Source: Comamonadaceae bacterium (GTDB lineage Bacteria > Pseudomonadota > Gammaproteobacteria > Burkholderiales > Burkholderiaceae_C). From it: 64,000 nt of DNA. The stretch is taken from positions 62,001-126,000 of the forward strand of contig JAIXSQ010000001.1 of NCBI GenBank assembly GCA_027484575.1. The letters run 5' to 3'. The notes beneath the pieces are model-generated. The model ran no database searches and was not told the DNA's origin. It worked only from the letters and a program-made list of their open reading frames with translations. The position numbers and the translations under genes were made by a program. Shown here in pieces: positions 1 through 12,603 of this stretch (positions are counted from its first letter, which is position 1; the number at the start of each line of letters is the position of its first letter).

Positions 1-143
1 AGCAGCGTGACCTCGACGCCGGCCTGCGCCAGCGTGCGGGCGCAGGCCAGGCCGGCGAGGCCGGCGCCGACGACGGCGATGCGGCGGGCAGCGGGGGTGG
101 GAGAGGACGGCGAGGTGGGGAAGGTGGCGGGCATTGCGGACAT
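1..143 (-). CDS. FAD-dependent oxidoreductase, N-terminal fragment
   Basis: The 5' end of a gene that runs off the left edge; about 47 residues are visible. After a proline/serine-rich start there is a dinucleotide-binding fold with GxGxxG at residues 26-31 (VVGAGLAGLACA), typical of FAD-dependent amine-oxidase or renalase-like proteins. The ATG at 143 is chosen; a second in-frame ATG at 134 is possible. It lies 7 bp downstream of the LysR gene on the same strand, so the two may be co-transcribed. Nothing beyond FAD/NAD binding can be inferred because the substrate domain is outside the window. Confidence 0.7.
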   Translation of the reverse strand, partial: MSAMPATFPTSPSSPTPAARRIAVVGAGLAGLACARTLAQAGVEVTL

Positions 144-150
144 TCTGGCA

Positions 151-1104
151 TCACGGCCGGGGCGGCCCGTCGTGGCGCTCCAGCAGCGCGCGCCGGGTGG
201 CCGGGCTCTCCAGCTGCTGCAGCCACCATTGCAGGCCCCGGCCCGGCCCCAGCGCACCGGCGGCGCGCCACGCATAGGTGGCCCGCGTCACCCGCGGCGG
301 GCGCGCGGTCGCGCGCTCGACCAGCAGCCCGGCCGCGATCCAGGGGCGGGCCATGGGCTCGGGCAGGAAGCCCACGCCCAGGCCGCGCAGCTGCGCATCG
401 AGCTTGGCCCGCATGGTGGGCACCGTCAGCACGTCCTGGCCGGCCAGCAGGCCCAGCGTGAGGCCGCCGCCGCGCGGCGTGGAGTCGGCCACCGCCACCG
501 CGCGGTGGCGCAGCACCTCCTCGTCGGGCAGGGGCTGGGCGACCCGGGCCAGCGGATGGTGCGGCGCGATCGCGAACACGAACGGCAGCTCGCCCAGCAC
601 GCCGCCCTGGATGCCGGCGTTGGTGCCGGGCTCGATGGCCGAGCCCAGGGCCAGGTCGGCCTGGCCGGCCACCAGCGCCTGCAGCGTGCCCGACAGCGCC
701 TCGTCGCGCAGCCGCAGCCGGGTGGTGGGCGCGACCGCGAAGAAGGCCTGCGCCAGCTCCATCACGGTCGCGCAGGAGATGACCGCGTCGACCGCGATGG
801 TCAGCTGCGACTCCCAGCCGGTGGCCACGCGCCGCACCCGGTTGGCCACCGCGTCGACCTCGGCCAGCAGCCGCTCGCCCTCGCGCAGCAGTTCGGCGCC
901 CGCGTCGGTGAGCCTGGCCTGGCGCGAGCCGCGGTCGAACAGCAGGGCGTCCAGCGCGTCCTCGATCTGGCGCACGCGGTAGGTGACGGCGCTGGGCACC
1001 AGGCCCAGCTCGCGCGCCGCGGCCGCGAAGCTGCCGGCCCGCGCCACCGCCTGCAGCAGGGCCAGGGTGTCGGGCGTGAGGACGTCGCGGGGGGTGGCGG
1101 GCAT
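151..1104 (-). CDS. LysR family transcriptional regulator
   Basis: A 317-aa LysR-type regulator. Residues about 12-70 form the winged helix-turn-helix (ALLQAVARAGSFAAAAREL, then VTYRVRQIED). The rest is a periplasmic-binding-protein-like effector domain. Length is normal for the family. It is transcribed away from the pirin/DoxX/quinone-reductase cluster starting at 1221, the usual divergent arrangement for a LysR protein and its target, so it probably regulates that cluster; this is inference. A T-N11-A dyad lies just upstream at 1113-1127. The inducer cannot be read from sequence. Confidence 0.93.
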   Translation of the reverse strand: MPATPRDVLTPDTLALLQAVARAGSFAAAARELGLVPSAVTYRVRQIEDALDALLFDRGSRQARLTDAGAELLREGERLLAEVDAVANRVRRVATGWESQLTIAVDAVISCATVMELAQAFFAVAPTTRLRLRDEALSGTLQALVAGQADLALGSAIEPGTNAGIQGGVLGELPFVFAIAPHHPLARVAQPLPDEEVLRHRAVAVADSTPRGGGLTLGLLAGQDVLTVPTMRAKLDAQLRGLGVGFLPEPMARPWIAAGLLVERATARPPRVTRATYAWRAAGALGPGRGLQWWLQQLESPATRRALLERHDGPPRP

Positions 1105-1112
1105 GGCGTGCG

Positions 1113-1127
1113 TTCAGTTTTTTTGAA
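1113..1127. promoter_or_regulatory. Candidate LysR binding site
   Basis: TTCA-N7-TGAA is a short perfect dyad containing the T-N11-A pattern of LysR-type boxes. It sits between the divergent LysR and pirin genes, 9 bp from the LysR start. The centre is a run of T. Assigned on motif and position only. Confidence 0.4.
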
Positions 1128-1220
1128 TGATGCCATCAAGCCGATGCGCCCTGCGGCCGGGGGCAGGCACCTACATTGCCCCCATCGACCACACGTTGGT
1201 CTTGCCGAAAGGAGCCCCGC

Positions 1221-1922
1221 ATGCAATCCGTCCGCCGATCCCGTGAACGCGGCCATGCCGACCACGGCTGGCTGCAGTCGATGCACAGCTTCTCGTTCGC
1301 CGACTACTTCGACCCGCGCTGGATGGGCTGGGGCAACCTGCGGGTGATCAACGAGGACCGGATCGCCCCGGGCACCGGTTTCGGCACCCATGGCCACCGC
1401 GACATGGAGATCATCAGCTACGTGCTGTCGGGCGAGCTGGCGCACAAGGACAGCATGGGCAACGTCAAGGGCATCCCGCCCGGCGACGTGCAGCGCATGA
1501 GCGCCGGCACCGGCGTGATGCACAGCGAGTTCAACCATGCGCCGCAGCAGCAGACGCATTTCCTGCAGATCTGGATCGAGCCCGACCAGCGCGGCATCCC
1601 GCCCAGCTACGAGCAGAAGACCTTCGCCGACCAGGACAAGCGCGGCCGGCTGCGGCTGGTGGCCTCGCCCGACGGCGCCGAGGGCTCGGTGACGATCCAC
1701 GCCAGCGCCCGGCTGTATGCCGGCCTGCTGGACGGCGCCGAGCAGGCGCAGCTGCAGTTGGCCGACGGCCGCAAGGGCTACGTGCACCTGGTGCGCGGCG
1801 AGCTGGTGGCCAACGGCGAGCGGCTGCAGGCCGGCGATGCGCTGGTGCTCGACGGCGAGACCCGCCTGCAGCTGGAGGCCGGCCGCGACGCCGAAGTGCT
1901 GGTCTTCGACCTGGCGGGCTGA
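1221..1922 (+). CDS. Pirin family protein (YhhW/quercetinase type)
   Basis: A 233-aa bicupin of the pirin family. The N-terminal cupin holds the metal site: HGHRDME, a later H in LAHKDS, then GVMHSEFN. The start at 1221 has AAAGGAG seven bases upstream. E. coli YhhW of this size degrades quercetin in vitro, but the physiological role of most pirins is unknown. It is the first gene of a plus-strand cluster with DoxX, a WrbA-like flavoprotein and a second pirin. Such clusters are often linked to electrophile or redox stress; that role is inference. Confidence 0.92.
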   Translation: MQSVRRSRERGHADHGWLQSMHSFSFADYFDPRWMGWGNLRVINEDRIAPGTGFGTHGHRDMEIISYVLSGELAHKDSMGNVKGIPPGDVQRMSAGTGVMHSEFNHAPQQQTHFLQIWIEPDQRGIPPSYEQKTFADQDKRGRLRLVASPDGAEGSVTIHASARLYAGLLDGAEQAQLQLADGRKGYVHLVRGELVANGERLQAGDALVLDGETRLQLEAGRDAEVLVFDLAG

Positions 1923-1975
1923 GCCCCGCCGCCATCCACCCCCTTCACATCCAACCACGCACAGGGAGCCACGCC

Positions 1976-2428
1976 ATGAACACCGCCACCGCCACCCATT
2001 CCGCCGCCCTCGGCACCACCACCGGCGCGCAGGACCTGTCCGCCCTCGTCGGCCGCGTGCTGATCGCGCTGCTGTTCGTGCCCGCCGGCTGGGGCAAGAT
2101 CGCCGGCTTCGCCGGGATCACGGGCTACATCGCCTCCAAGGGCGTGCCGCTGCCGCAGGTGTGCGCGGCCATCGCCATCGCCGCCGAGCTGGGTCTGGGC
2201 CTGGCCATCCTGCTGGGCTGGCGCACCCGGCTGGCCGCGCTGGGCCTGGCCGTCTTCACCGCGGTGATCACGCCGATCTTCCACGGCTACTGGGCCTATC
2301 CCGAGGCGCAGCAGATGATGCAGCAGCAGGCCTTCTTCAAGAACCTGGCCATCGTCGGCGGCCTGCTCGTGCTGGCGGCCTTCGGCCCCGGCCGGCTGGC
2401 GATCGATGCCCGCATGGGCGCGCGGTGA
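1976..2428 (+). CDS. DoxX family membrane protein
   Basis: A 150-aa protein with four predicted membrane segments (about residues 22-40, 58-78, 84-104 and 118-138) and the DoxX opening pattern, LVGRVLIALLFVPAGWGKI. The family includes thiosulfate:quinone oxidoreductase subunits and many uncharacterised inner-membrane proteins. It lies 53 bp after a pirin gene and 69 bp before a flavodoxin-fold quinone reductase, consistent with a membrane partner in quinone redox chemistry. The actual reaction is not known. Confidence 0.9.
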   Translation: MNTATATHSAALGTTTGAQDLSALVGRVLIALLFVPAGWGKIAGFAGITGYIASKGVPLPQVCAAIAIAAELGLGLAILLGWRTRLAALGLAVFTAVITPIFHGYWAYPEAQQMMQQQAFFKNLAIVGGLLVLAAFGPGRLAIDARMGAR

Positions 2429-2497
2429 TTGCCGGCCGCGCCAGACTCGACCAACTTGTCCAACCACCCACCTGAATCCGAGAAGGGACTCACCACC

Positions 2498-3055
2498 ATG
2501 GCTTCCATCGCAGTCGTCTACCACTCCGGCTACGGCCACACCCAGCGCGTCGCCCAGTCCGTCGCCGAAGGCGCCGGCGCGCAGCTGATCGCCATCGACG
2601 CCGAAGGCAACCTGCCCGACGGCGCCTGGGAGCAGCTGGCCGCGGCCGACGCCATCGTGTTCGGCTCGCCCACCTACATGGGCGGCCCGAGCTGGCAGTT
2701 CAAGAAGTTCGCCGATGCCACCAGCAAGCCCTGGTTCAGCCAGGCCTGGAAGGACAAGCTGTTCGCCGGCTTCACCAACAGCGCCACGATGAACGGCGAC
2801 AAGCACTCGACCATCCACTACTTCATGACGCTGGCGATGCAGCAGGGCGGCCTGTGGGTGGGCACCGGCATGATGCCCAGCAACAGCAAGGCGGCGCAGC
2901 GCAACGACATCAACTACGTCGGCTCGTTCGCCGGCGCGATGGCCACCTCGCCGTCCGACGCCTCGCCCGCCGAGATCCCGCAGGGCGACCTGGACACCGC
3001 CCGCAAGTTCGGCGAGCGCGTGGCCGCCACCGCCGCCCGCTGGGCCCGCAAGTAA
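2498..3055 (+). CDS. Flavodoxin-fold NAD(P)H:quinone oxidoreductase (WrbA-like)
   Basis: A 185-aa FMN-binding protein. YHSGYGHTQRVAQ near the N-terminus is the FMN phosphate loop, and FGSPTYMGGPSWQFKKF around residues 60-76 is the second flavin-contact region of WrbA/Fld-type quinone reductases. The start at 2498 is preceded by AGAAGGGA. The expected reaction is two-electron reduction of quinones, protecting against semiquinone radicals. It sits 12 bp before the second pirin gene and is probably co-transcribed with it. WrbA itself is somewhat longer, so a subfamily member rather than a strict orthologue. Confidence 0.9.
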   Translation: MASIAVVYHSGYGHTQRVAQSVAEGAGAQLIAIDAEGNLPDGAWEQLAAADAIVFGSPTYMGGPSWQFKKFADATSKPWFSQAWKDKLFAGFTNSATMNGDKHSTIHYFMTLAMQQGGLWVGTGMMPSNSKAAQRNDINYVGSFAGAMATSPSDASPAEIPQGDLDTARKFGERVAATAARWARK

Positions 3056-3067
3056 GCGGGGCCACCC

Positions 3068-3961
3068 ATGGCCGCCGCCCTGTCCCTCGCCGGCCACGCC
3101 AAGGACCTGGGTGGCGGCTTCACGGTGCGGCGCCTGCTGCCGCACGCCCGGCGCCGCAGCGTCGGGCCGTTCGTCTTCTTCGACCACTTCGGCCCTGTCA
3201 CCGAGCGGCCGCAGGACATGCACGACGTGCGGCCGCATCCGCACATCGGGCTGGCCACGGTCACCTACCTGTTCGAAGGCGCGATGCACCACCGCGACAG
3301 CCTGGGCACGGTGCAGCGCATCGCGCCCGGCGCGGTCAACTGGATGAGCGCCGGCCGCGGCATCGTGCATTCGGAGCGCAAGCCCGAGGACCTGCGCGCG
3401 GTCAGCCACGTCAACCACGGCCTGCAGCTGTGGGTGGCGCTGCCCGACCATGCCGAGGAGTCCGAGCCGTCGTTCACGCACGTGCCGGCCGATGCGATCC
3501 CCGAGCTGGCGGTGCAGGACGCGCGGGTGCGCGTGCTGGCCGGCAGCGCCTGGGATGCGCGCTCGCCGGTGCCGGTGGCCTCGCCCACGGTCTACCTGGA
3601 CATCGCCTTCGCGGGCGAGGGCCTGCTGCACCTGCCGGCGCTCGCGTCGGAGCTGGCGGTCTACCCGATCGAGGGCGCGCTGGCGCTCGACGGCGAGCCC
3701 GTGCCGCCGGGCGAGTTGCAGGTGCTGCCCACGGGCAGCGGCGCGCTGCTGCAGGCGCGCGGGCCGGCGCGCTGCGTGCTGGTGGGCGGCGAGTCCGTGG
3801 GCCCGCGCCACATCTGGTGGAACTTCGTCTCCAGCCGCAAGGAGCGGATCCTGCAGGCTAGTGCCGACTGGGAGGCCGGTCGTTTCCCGCAGGTGCCGGG
3901 CGAGACGGAGTTCATCCCGCTGCCGCCGACGCGGTTCACGCCGGCCGAGCCGATGTCGTGA
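3068..3961 (+). CDS. Pirin family protein (second paralogue)
   Basis: A 297-aa pirin, longer than the one at 1221 because it has the full C-terminal cupin and extension. The metal ligands are visible in RPHPHIGLATVTY, MHHRDS and GIVHSER, and VGPFVFFDHFGP is a typical pirin opening. Start ATG is 12 bp after the quinone reductase stop. It closes the LysR-linked cluster; an interspersed repeat follows 12 bp after the stop. The two pirins are diverged (only cupin motifs line up by eye), so they are not a recent tandem duplication. Confidence 0.92.
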   Translation: MAAALSLAGHAKDLGGGFTVRRLLPHARRRSVGPFVFFDHFGPVTERPQDMHDVRPHPHIGLATVTYLFEGAMHHRDSLGTVQRIAPGAVNWMSAGRGIVHSERKPEDLRAVSHVNHGLQLWVALPDHAEESEPSFTHVPADAIPELAVQDARVRVLAGSAWDARSPVPVASPTVYLDIAFAGEGLLHLPALASELAVYPIEGALALDGEPVPPGELQVLPTGSGALLQARGPARCVLVGGESVGPRHIWWNFVSSRKERILQASADWEAGRFPQVPGETEFIPLPPTRFTPAEPMS

Positions 3962-3973
3962 GGTCAGGCGCCG

Positions 3974-4050
3974 CGTCGTCCCCGCGCAGGCGGGGACCCA
4001 TGGACGACCGCCCTGCCTGATCGTGGATGCCCGCCTGCGCGGGCATGACG
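3974..4050. repeat. Interspersed two-hairpin repeat, copy 1
   Basis: About 77 bp between convergent pirin and trhO genes. The ends are inverted copies of each other: 27-bp arms with four mismatches. Each arm is itself a hairpin with an 8-bp perfect stem (GTCCCCGC-GCAG-GCGGGGAC on the left, ATGCCCGC-CTGC-GCGGGCAT on the right). Related copies lie at 8317 and 52244. It has no coding potential and resembles REP/BIME-like elements; it may act as a bidirectional transcription end. Confidence 0.8.
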
Positions 4051-4063
4051 GGCGAGCAGGCGT

Positions 4064-4801
4064 TCAATCGGGTGTGGCCGTCAGGTCCGGCGCCAGCGCC
4101 ACCCGTTCGTCGAACACGAAGCAGCGACCCTCCCAGTGGGCGCCGCCGACCTCCTCGAAGTACTTCAGGATCCCGCCCTCGAGCTGCCACACGTGGTCCA
4201 GGCCGGCGGCCTGCATCGCCAGCGCGGCCTTCTCGCAGCGGATGCCGCCGGTGCAGTAACTCACCACGGTCTTGCCCTCCAGCTCGGCGCGGTGCGCGGC
4301 CAGGGCGGCGGGGAAATCGCTGAACCTGTGCAGCCGCCAGTCGATCGCGCCGGCGAAGCGGCCGTGGTCGACCTCGAAGGCATTGCGGGTGTCCAGCGTC
4401 ACCACCGGCCGGCCGTCGTCGTCGTGGCCCTGGTCCAGCCAGCGCCGGACGGTGGCGGCATCGACCGCCGGCGCGCGGCCGTTCTCGGGCGCGGCGGCCG
4501 GCTGGTTCATGCGGATGATCTCGGGCTTGACCTTGGCCAGCAGCTTGCCGAACGGCACCTGGTCCGACCAGCTGCGCTTGGCCTCGAAGGCGGCCAGCCC
4601 CGGCTGGGCGCGGACCACGTCCAGGAAGGCGTCGACGCCCGCGGGCGGGCCGGCCAGGACCAGGTTGAGGCCTTCGTGGGCGATGAGCAGCGTGCCCTTG
4701 AGGGCATGGGCGCGGGCGGCCTCGAGCAGCGTGGCGCGCACGGCATGCGGATCGTGCAGCCGCGTGAACAGGTAGCCGGAAACGTTCAGGACGGCGGTCA
4801 C
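4064..4801 (-). CDS. trhO: tRNA uridine(34) hydroxylase / rhodanese-like protein
   Basis: A 245-aa TrhO (YceA) protein. An N-terminal acylphosphatase-like domain (LNVSGYLFTRL...GTLLIAHEGLNLVLAG) is followed by a rhodanese domain with the active loop CTGGIRCEKA. TrhO makes 5-hydroxyuridine at tRNA position 34. A GTG start at 4801 is chosen: TAGAAT lies exactly seven bases before it and there is no Shine-Dalgarno, suggesting a leaderless transcript. Upstream extension would run into the dnaE promoter. It is shorter than E. coli TrhO (about 350 aa), lacking the C-terminal cysteine-rich tail. Confidence 0.9.
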   Translation of the reverse strand: MTAVLNVSGYLFTRLHDPHAVRATLLEAARAHALKGTLLIAHEGLNLVLAGPPAGVDAFLDVVRAQPGLAAFEAKRSWSDQVPFGKLLAKVKPEIIRMNQPAAAPENGRAPAVDAATVRRWLDQGHDDDGRPVVTLDTRNAFEVDHGRFAGAIDWRLHRFSDFPAALAAHRAELEGKTVVSYCTGGIRCEKAALAMQAAGLDHVWQLEGGILKYFEEVGGAHWEGRCFVFDERVALAPDLTATPD

Positions 4802-4808
4802 GGGGTGG

Positions 4809-4814
4809 ATTCTA
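4809..4814 (-). promoter_or_regulatory. -10 box of trhO (leaderless geometry)
   Basis: TAGAAT on the minus strand, followed by seven bases and then the GTG of trhO. No good -35 is seen. Transcription would begin at or next to the start codon. Confidence 0.5.
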
Positions 4815-4840
4815 CGGAGGGGGCGGGGCAGGCCCGTTCC

Positions 4841-4846
4841 TACAAT
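4841..4846 (+). promoter_or_regulatory. -10 box of dnaE (leaderless geometry)
   Basis: TACAAT followed by seven bases and the ATG of dnaE, with no Shine-Dalgarno between. It mirrors the trhO box 26 bp away on the other strand, giving a compact divergent promoter. Confidence 0.5.
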
Positions 4847-4853
4847 CGGGCGC

Positions 4854-8312
<3,459 letters not shown>

Positions 8313-8316
8313 GGCG

Positions 8317-8393
8317 CGTCGTCCCCGCGCAGGCGGGGACCCACGCGTCACCACGGCGCCTCAGCGTGGATGCCCGCCTGCGCGGGCATGACG
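8317..8393. repeat. Interspersed two-hairpin repeat, copy 2
   Basis: Same element and same orientation as the copy at 3974: two 8-bp-stem hairpins separated by about 30 variable bases. It lies between the convergent dnaE and tolA genes, starting 4 bp after the dnaE stop. The arms are nearly identical to copy 1 while the centre differs. Confidence 0.8.
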
Positions 8394-8427
8394 GGACGGG
8401 GTCGCCCGTGACCCGCGGCCGCGGGCC

Positions 8428-9312
8428 TCAGTCGCGCGGCCTGAACACCAGGTCCAGCGTGCCCGGCACGCGCCCGTCGACGTCGCGCGGCAGCACCTCG
8501 GTGCGGTCCAGGGCCCGCAGCACGGCGTCGTCCCAGGACTTGACGCCGCTGGACTTGAGCAGCTGCTTGCCCACGATGGTGCCGTCGGGCGCGAGCCGCA
8601 CGCGCACCTCGGCGCTGGGGTTGCCCGGCACGTCGTCGGTGAACACGATGTTGGGCCTGACCCGCGCGCGGATGCGGCCGGCGTAGCTGTCGGACGGGCC
8701 GGCCGAGCGCTGCGCGTTGCCCTGCGCGGTGGGCCCGCCGGTCGCGCCCGCCATGCCCTGGATGCGGCGCAGGTTCTCCTCGCGCATCTGGGCCAGGCGC
8801 TGTTCCTCCTGGCGCTGCTGCTGTTCCTGCCTGCGCTTGGCGTCCGCGGCCGCGCGGGCCTGTTCCTCGCGCTTGCGCTGGGCCTCGGCCTGGCGCTCGG
8901 CCTCCTGGCGCTTGCGCAGCTCGGCCTGCCGGCGCTCCTCGGCCTGCCTGGCCTGCTCCTGCGCGCGGCGCTGCTTCTCGCGCTCGACGGCGATGTCGGC
9001 TTGCTTCTGCGGCGGCGGGGGCGGCGGTGCGGGTTCCGGCCTGGGTTGGGGCCGGGGCTCGGGCGCTGGCGGCGGGGCCGGCTGCGGCGGCGGCTCCACC
9101 GGCTTGGGCGCGGCCTGCTGCACCGTGGGTGCCCACAGCTCGGCCTCGGCGGCGATCCTGGTGTCGGACTGGTTCCAGCGGATGCCCCAGCTCAGCGCCA
9201 GCGCGAGCACCACGTGCGCGAGCACCGCGATGCCCACCGAGCGCACGATGCCCGGCTCGGGCGGCGGCAGGAACTCGGGGGCCTGGGTGGCGGCGAAGGC
9301 CTGCGACGACAT
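8428..9312 (-). CDS. tolA: Cell envelope integrity protein TolA
   Basis: A 294-aa bitopic inner-membrane protein. There is one membrane helix at about residues 24-43, then a proline-rich stretch, a long charged Q/R/E/A helix (about 105-190), and a C-terminal TonB/TolA-type domain with VRVRLAPDGTIVGKQLLKSSG. TolA links the TolQR motor to the outer membrane during cell constriction. It is last in ybgC-tolQ-tolR-tolA. The tolB and pal genes that usually follow are absent: the next gene is the convergent dnaE. Confidence 0.93.
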   Translation of the reverse strand: MSSQAFAATQAPEFLPPPEPGIVRSVGIAVLAHVVLALALSWGIRWNQSDTRIAAEAELWAPTVQQAAPKPVEPPPQPAPPPAPEPRPQPRPEPAPPPPPPQKQADIAVEREKQRRAQEQARQAEERRQAELRKRQEAERQAEAQRKREEQARAAADAKRRQEQQQRQEEQRLAQMREENLRRIQGMAGATGGPTAQGNAQRSAGPSDSYAGRIRARVRPNIVFTDDVPGNPSAEVRVRLAPDGTIVGKQLLKSSGVKSWDDAVLRALDRTEVLPRDVDGRVPGTLDLVFRPRD

Positions 9313-9326
9313 GCCGTGCGCCCGGG

Positions 9327-9752
<426 letters not shown>

Positions 9753-9753
9753 C

Positions 9754-10470
9754 TCAGCGTCCCGCGCCTGCGACGGCGCCGGCCGCAGGGGCCGGGCCGG
9801 CGCCCAGGTTGCGCTGCAGGATGTTGGAGAACTCCTCGATGAAGGTCTCCAGCCGGATCGCCACGCGGTCGATGTCCCGCGCGAAGCGGTTGTAGGCCAC
9901 CACGGCGGGGATGGCGGCGAACAGGCCGATGGCGGTGGCCACCAGCGCCTCGGCGATGCCGGGGGCCACCGTGGCCAGCGTCACCTGCTGCAGGCTGGCC
10001 AGGCCGGTGAAGGCGTGCATGATCCCCCACACCGTGCCGAACAGGCCGACGTAGGGCGACACCGAGCCGACCGACGCCAGGAAGGCCAGGTGGGATTCGA
10101 CCGCGTCGACCTCGCGCTGGTAGCTGGCGCGCATGGCGCGGCGGGCGCCGTCCAGCAGCGTGCCGGGGTCCTGGATGCGGCGCTCGCGCAGCTTCTGGTA
10201 CTCGCGCATGCCGCTGGCGAAGATGCGTTCCATCGGGCCCGACAGCCTGGCGTTCTGCGCCGCCGCCTGGAACAGCTCGTTCAGGCTGGTGCCCGACCAG
10301 AAGTCGCGCTCGAAGGCCTCGTTCAGGGCGTTCACGCGGCGCAGCGAGAACAGCTTGCCGAAGATGGCCGCCCAGCTGGCGACCGAGACGCCCAGCAACA
10401 GCAGCATCACCAGCTGCACCACCCAGCTGGCGCCCAGCACCAGCTGCAGGATCGACATGTCGTGGCTCAT
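9754..10470 (-). CDS. tolQ: Tol-Pal system protein TolQ (ExbB family)
   Basis: A 238-aa three-helix membrane protein with membrane segments at about residues 14-36, 135-157 and 172-194. The family signature is in GSVSPYVGLFGTVWGIMHAF and APGIAEALVATAIGLFAAIPAVVAYN. The ATG at 10470 overlaps the ybgC stop by 4 bp (ATGA), indicating translational coupling. A longer in-frame opening upstream is just ybgC read in another frame. The alanine/proline-rich C-terminus is longer than in E. coli. Confidence 0.96.
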   Translation of the reverse strand: MSHDMSILQLVLGASWVVQLVMLLLLGVSVASWAAIFGKLFSLRRVNALNEAFERDFWSGTSLNELFQAAAQNARLSGPMERIFASGMREYQKLRERRIQDPGTLLDGARRAMRASYQREVDAVESHLAFLASVGSVSPYVGLFGTVWGIMHAFTGLASLQQVTLATVAPGIAEALVATAIGLFAAIPAVVAYNRFARDIDRVAIRLETFIEEFSNILQRNLGAGPAPAAGAVAGAGR

Positions 10471-10889
10471 CGGGTCCTTGTCGTCAAAGCGTCGAGGATA
10501 GTCTCGGGAATCCGTGCGGGCCGCAGCGTCGCCGCGTCGACCCAGCCGATGCGGATCGTGCCCTCGGCCAGGAGTTCCCCCGCGGGGTCCAGCCGGGCCT
10601 GCTGCGCGATCACCAGCGAGGCGCGCCCGCCCTCGGCCAGCGCAGCCGTGACCTGCAGCCGGTCGTCCAGGCGGCAGGGCCGCAGGTAGCGCACCGCCGT
10701 CTCGGCCACCACGAACATGCCGCCGGTGGCCTCGCGCAGCTGCGACTGGGCGATGCCCAGCGAGCGCAGCCACTCGGTGCGCGCGCGCTCGAAGAACTTC
10801 AGGTAGTTCGCGTAGAAGACGATGCCGCCGGCATCGGTGTCTTCCCAGTAGACGCGGATGGGGAAGGTGTAGGGCGCGTCCACGCTCAT
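10467..10889 (-). CDS. ybgC: Acyl-CoA thioesterase YbgC
   Basis: A 140-aa hot-dog fold thioesterase with the 4-hydroxybenzoyl-CoA thioesterase signature, YWEDTDAGGIVFYANYLKF, containing the catalytic aspartate. YbgC is the customary first gene of tol operons and acts on acyl-CoA or acyl-ACP at the membrane. It overlaps tolQ by 4 bp downstream and the aminotransferase gene by 4 bp upstream, so it is embedded in a long coupled operon. Confidence 0.94.
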   Translation of the reverse strand: MSVDAPYTFPIRVYWEDTDAGGIVFYANYLKFFERARTEWLRSLGIAQSQLREATGGMFVVAETAVRYLRPCRLDDRLQVTAALAEGGRASLVIAQQARLDPAGELLAEGTIRIGWVDAATLRPARIPETILDALTTRTR

Positions 10890-12073
10890 CGGGGCGCCAT
10901 CTCCCGCAGCCGCGCCACCGCCAGCTGCAGCTGCGCCAGGCTGCTGGCGGTGGAAAAGCGCAGGTAGCGCGCCGTGTCGGCGCTGCCGAAGTCGCGCCCC
11001 GGCGTCACGGCCACGTGGGCGCGGTGCAGGATCTCGAAGGCCAGGTCCCAGCTGCCTGCGATGCCCAGCCGCTCGCACCAGGCGCTGCAGTCGGCCCAGG
11101 CGTAGAAGGCGCCGTCGGGCACCACCGGCACCGGCAGGCCCAGGTCCTGCAGCGCCGGGATGAACCAGTCGCGGCGGGCCTTGAACTCGGCGCGGCGCTG
11201 CTCGTAGGTGGCGATGCTCTCGGGCTCGAAGCAGGCCAGGGCGGCCAGCTGCGACACCGTGCTGGCGCAGATGAACAGGTTCTGCGCCAGACGCTCGACC
11301 ACCGGCACCAGCGCCTCGGGCACGACCATCCAGCCCAGGCGCCAGCCAGTCATGTTGAAGTACTTGCTGAAGCTGTTGATGCTGACCACGTCCTCGCCCA
11401 GCGCCAGCGCCGAGTGGCCGTAGCGGTCCTCGTGCGACAGCCCCAGGTAGATCTCGTCGACCAGGGTGATGCCGCCGCGCGCGCGCACCACGCCGTGGAT
11501 GCGGCGCAGCTCGTCGGGGTCGATCGAGGTGCCCGTGGGGTTGGACGGCGAGGCCAGCAGCACGCCGCGCGTCTTCGGGCCCCAGTGCGCCTCGACCTGG
11601 GCGGCCGACAGCTGGAAGCGCTCGGCCGGCCCGGTGGGCACCAGCACCGCGGTGCCTTCGGCGGCGCTGACGAAGTGCCGGTTGCAGGGATAGCTGGGAT
11701 CCGGCATCAGGATCTCGTCGCCGGCATCCACCAGCGCCAGGCAGGCCAGCTGCAGCGCGGCCGAGGCGCCGGCGGTGACGACGATGCGGCGCGCCGGCAC
11801 GTCCAGGCCGAATCGCTCCCGGTACCAGCCGGCGATGCGCTCGCGCAGCTGCGGCAGGCCCAGCGCCTCGGTGTACTGGGTGCGGCCGTCGCGCACCGCG
11901 CGCGCCGCGGCTTCCTGCACCAGGGGTGGGGCGGTGAAGTCGGGCTCGCCGATGTTCAGGAACACCATCGGCCGGTCGCCGTGGGCAGCCTCGCGCGCGA
12001 CCCGGGTGGCGGCCTTGGCCACCTCCATCACGTAGAACGGCTCGATGCGCTGCGCGCGCGTCGCGATCCTCAC
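10886..12073 (-). CDS. Pyridoxal phosphate-dependent aminotransferase, class I/II
   Basis: A 395-aa fold-type I aminotransferase. The PLP lysine is in [16 protein letters not shown] at about residue 240, SPSNPTGT is the substrate/PLP loop, and a conserved arginine is in YLRFSTASS near the C-terminus. The start is a GTG at 12073 overlapping the nusB stop (GTGA). The substrate is not evident; the family includes aspartate/alanine-type enzymes. Its position between nusB and ybgC places it in the rib-nus-tol run without an obvious functional link. Confidence 0.92.
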   Translation of the reverse strand: MRIATRAQRIEPFYVMEVAKAATRVAREAAHGDRPMVFLNIGEPDFTAPPLVQEAAARAVRDGRTQYTEALGLPQLRERIAGWYRERFGLDVPARRIVVTAGASAALQLACLALVDAGDEILMPDPSYPCNRHFVSAAEGTAVLVPTGPAERFQLSAAQVEAHWGPKTRGVLLASPSNPTGTSIDPDELRRIHGVVRARGGITLVDEIYLGLSHEDRYGHSALALGEDVVSINSFSKYFNMTGWRLGWMVVPEALVPVVERLAQNLFICASTVSQLAALACFEPESIATYEQRRAEFKARRDWFIPALQDLGLPVPVVPDGAFYAWADCSAWCERLGIAGSWDLAFEILHRAHVAVTPGRDFGSADTARYLRFSTASSLAQLQLAVARLREMAPR

Positions 12074-12603
12074 GGGCGCGCCTTCCCCGCGGCGCGGTCG
12101 GCCTGCACCTCGGCCGGCCGCAGCTGCGGGGCCAGGCCGCCCAGCACGCCGTTGACGTACTTGTGGCCGTCGGTGCCGCCGAACTCCTTGGCCAGCTCGA
12201 TGCACTCGTTGATCACGACGCGCCAGGGCACGTCCAGCGCATGCTGGAACTCCCAGGCGCCGATCCACATCACCGCATGCTCGATCGGGGAGATCTCCTC
12301 GATCTTGCGGTCCAGCAGCGGCACGATCAGCGCGTCCAGCGCCTCGCCCTGCTCGATGCAGCCGCGCAGCAGCGCGTCGTAGTGCAGCGAGTCGGCCTTG
12401 TGGAAGCCGGCCAGGTCGCGGGTGAAGCGGTCGATGGCCTCGGGGCCCTGCTTGCCCACCAGGTGCTGGTAGAGCGCCTGCAGCGCGAACTCGCGCGCGC
12501 GGCTGCGGGCCGACTTGGCCGAGGCCTTGCGGGCGCCGGTGGCCGTGCGGCCGGGCTGGCGTGCCGGGGCGGCGCCGGGGGCGGGGGTGGCGTCGTCGGT
12601 CAC
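12070..12603 (-). CDS. nusB: Transcription antitermination factor NusB
   Basis: A 177-aa NusB. The helical core starts at [19 protein letters not shown] and ends with [26 protein letters not shown], the family signature. An alanine-rich extension of about 40 residues precedes it. The start is a GTG at 12603 that overlaps the ribH stop by 4 bp. NusB binds boxA with NusE (S10) in rRNA antitermination. The ribH-nusB pairing is very common in bacteria. Confidence 0.96.
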   Translation of the reverse strand: MTDDATPAPGAAPARQPGRTATGARKASAKSARSRAREFALQALYQHLVGKQGPEAIDRFTRDLAGFHKADSLHYDALLRGCIEQGEALDALIVPLLDRKIEEISPIEHAVMWIGAWEFQHALDVPWRVVINECIELAKEFGGTDGHKYVNGVLGGLAPQLRPAEVQADRAAGKARP

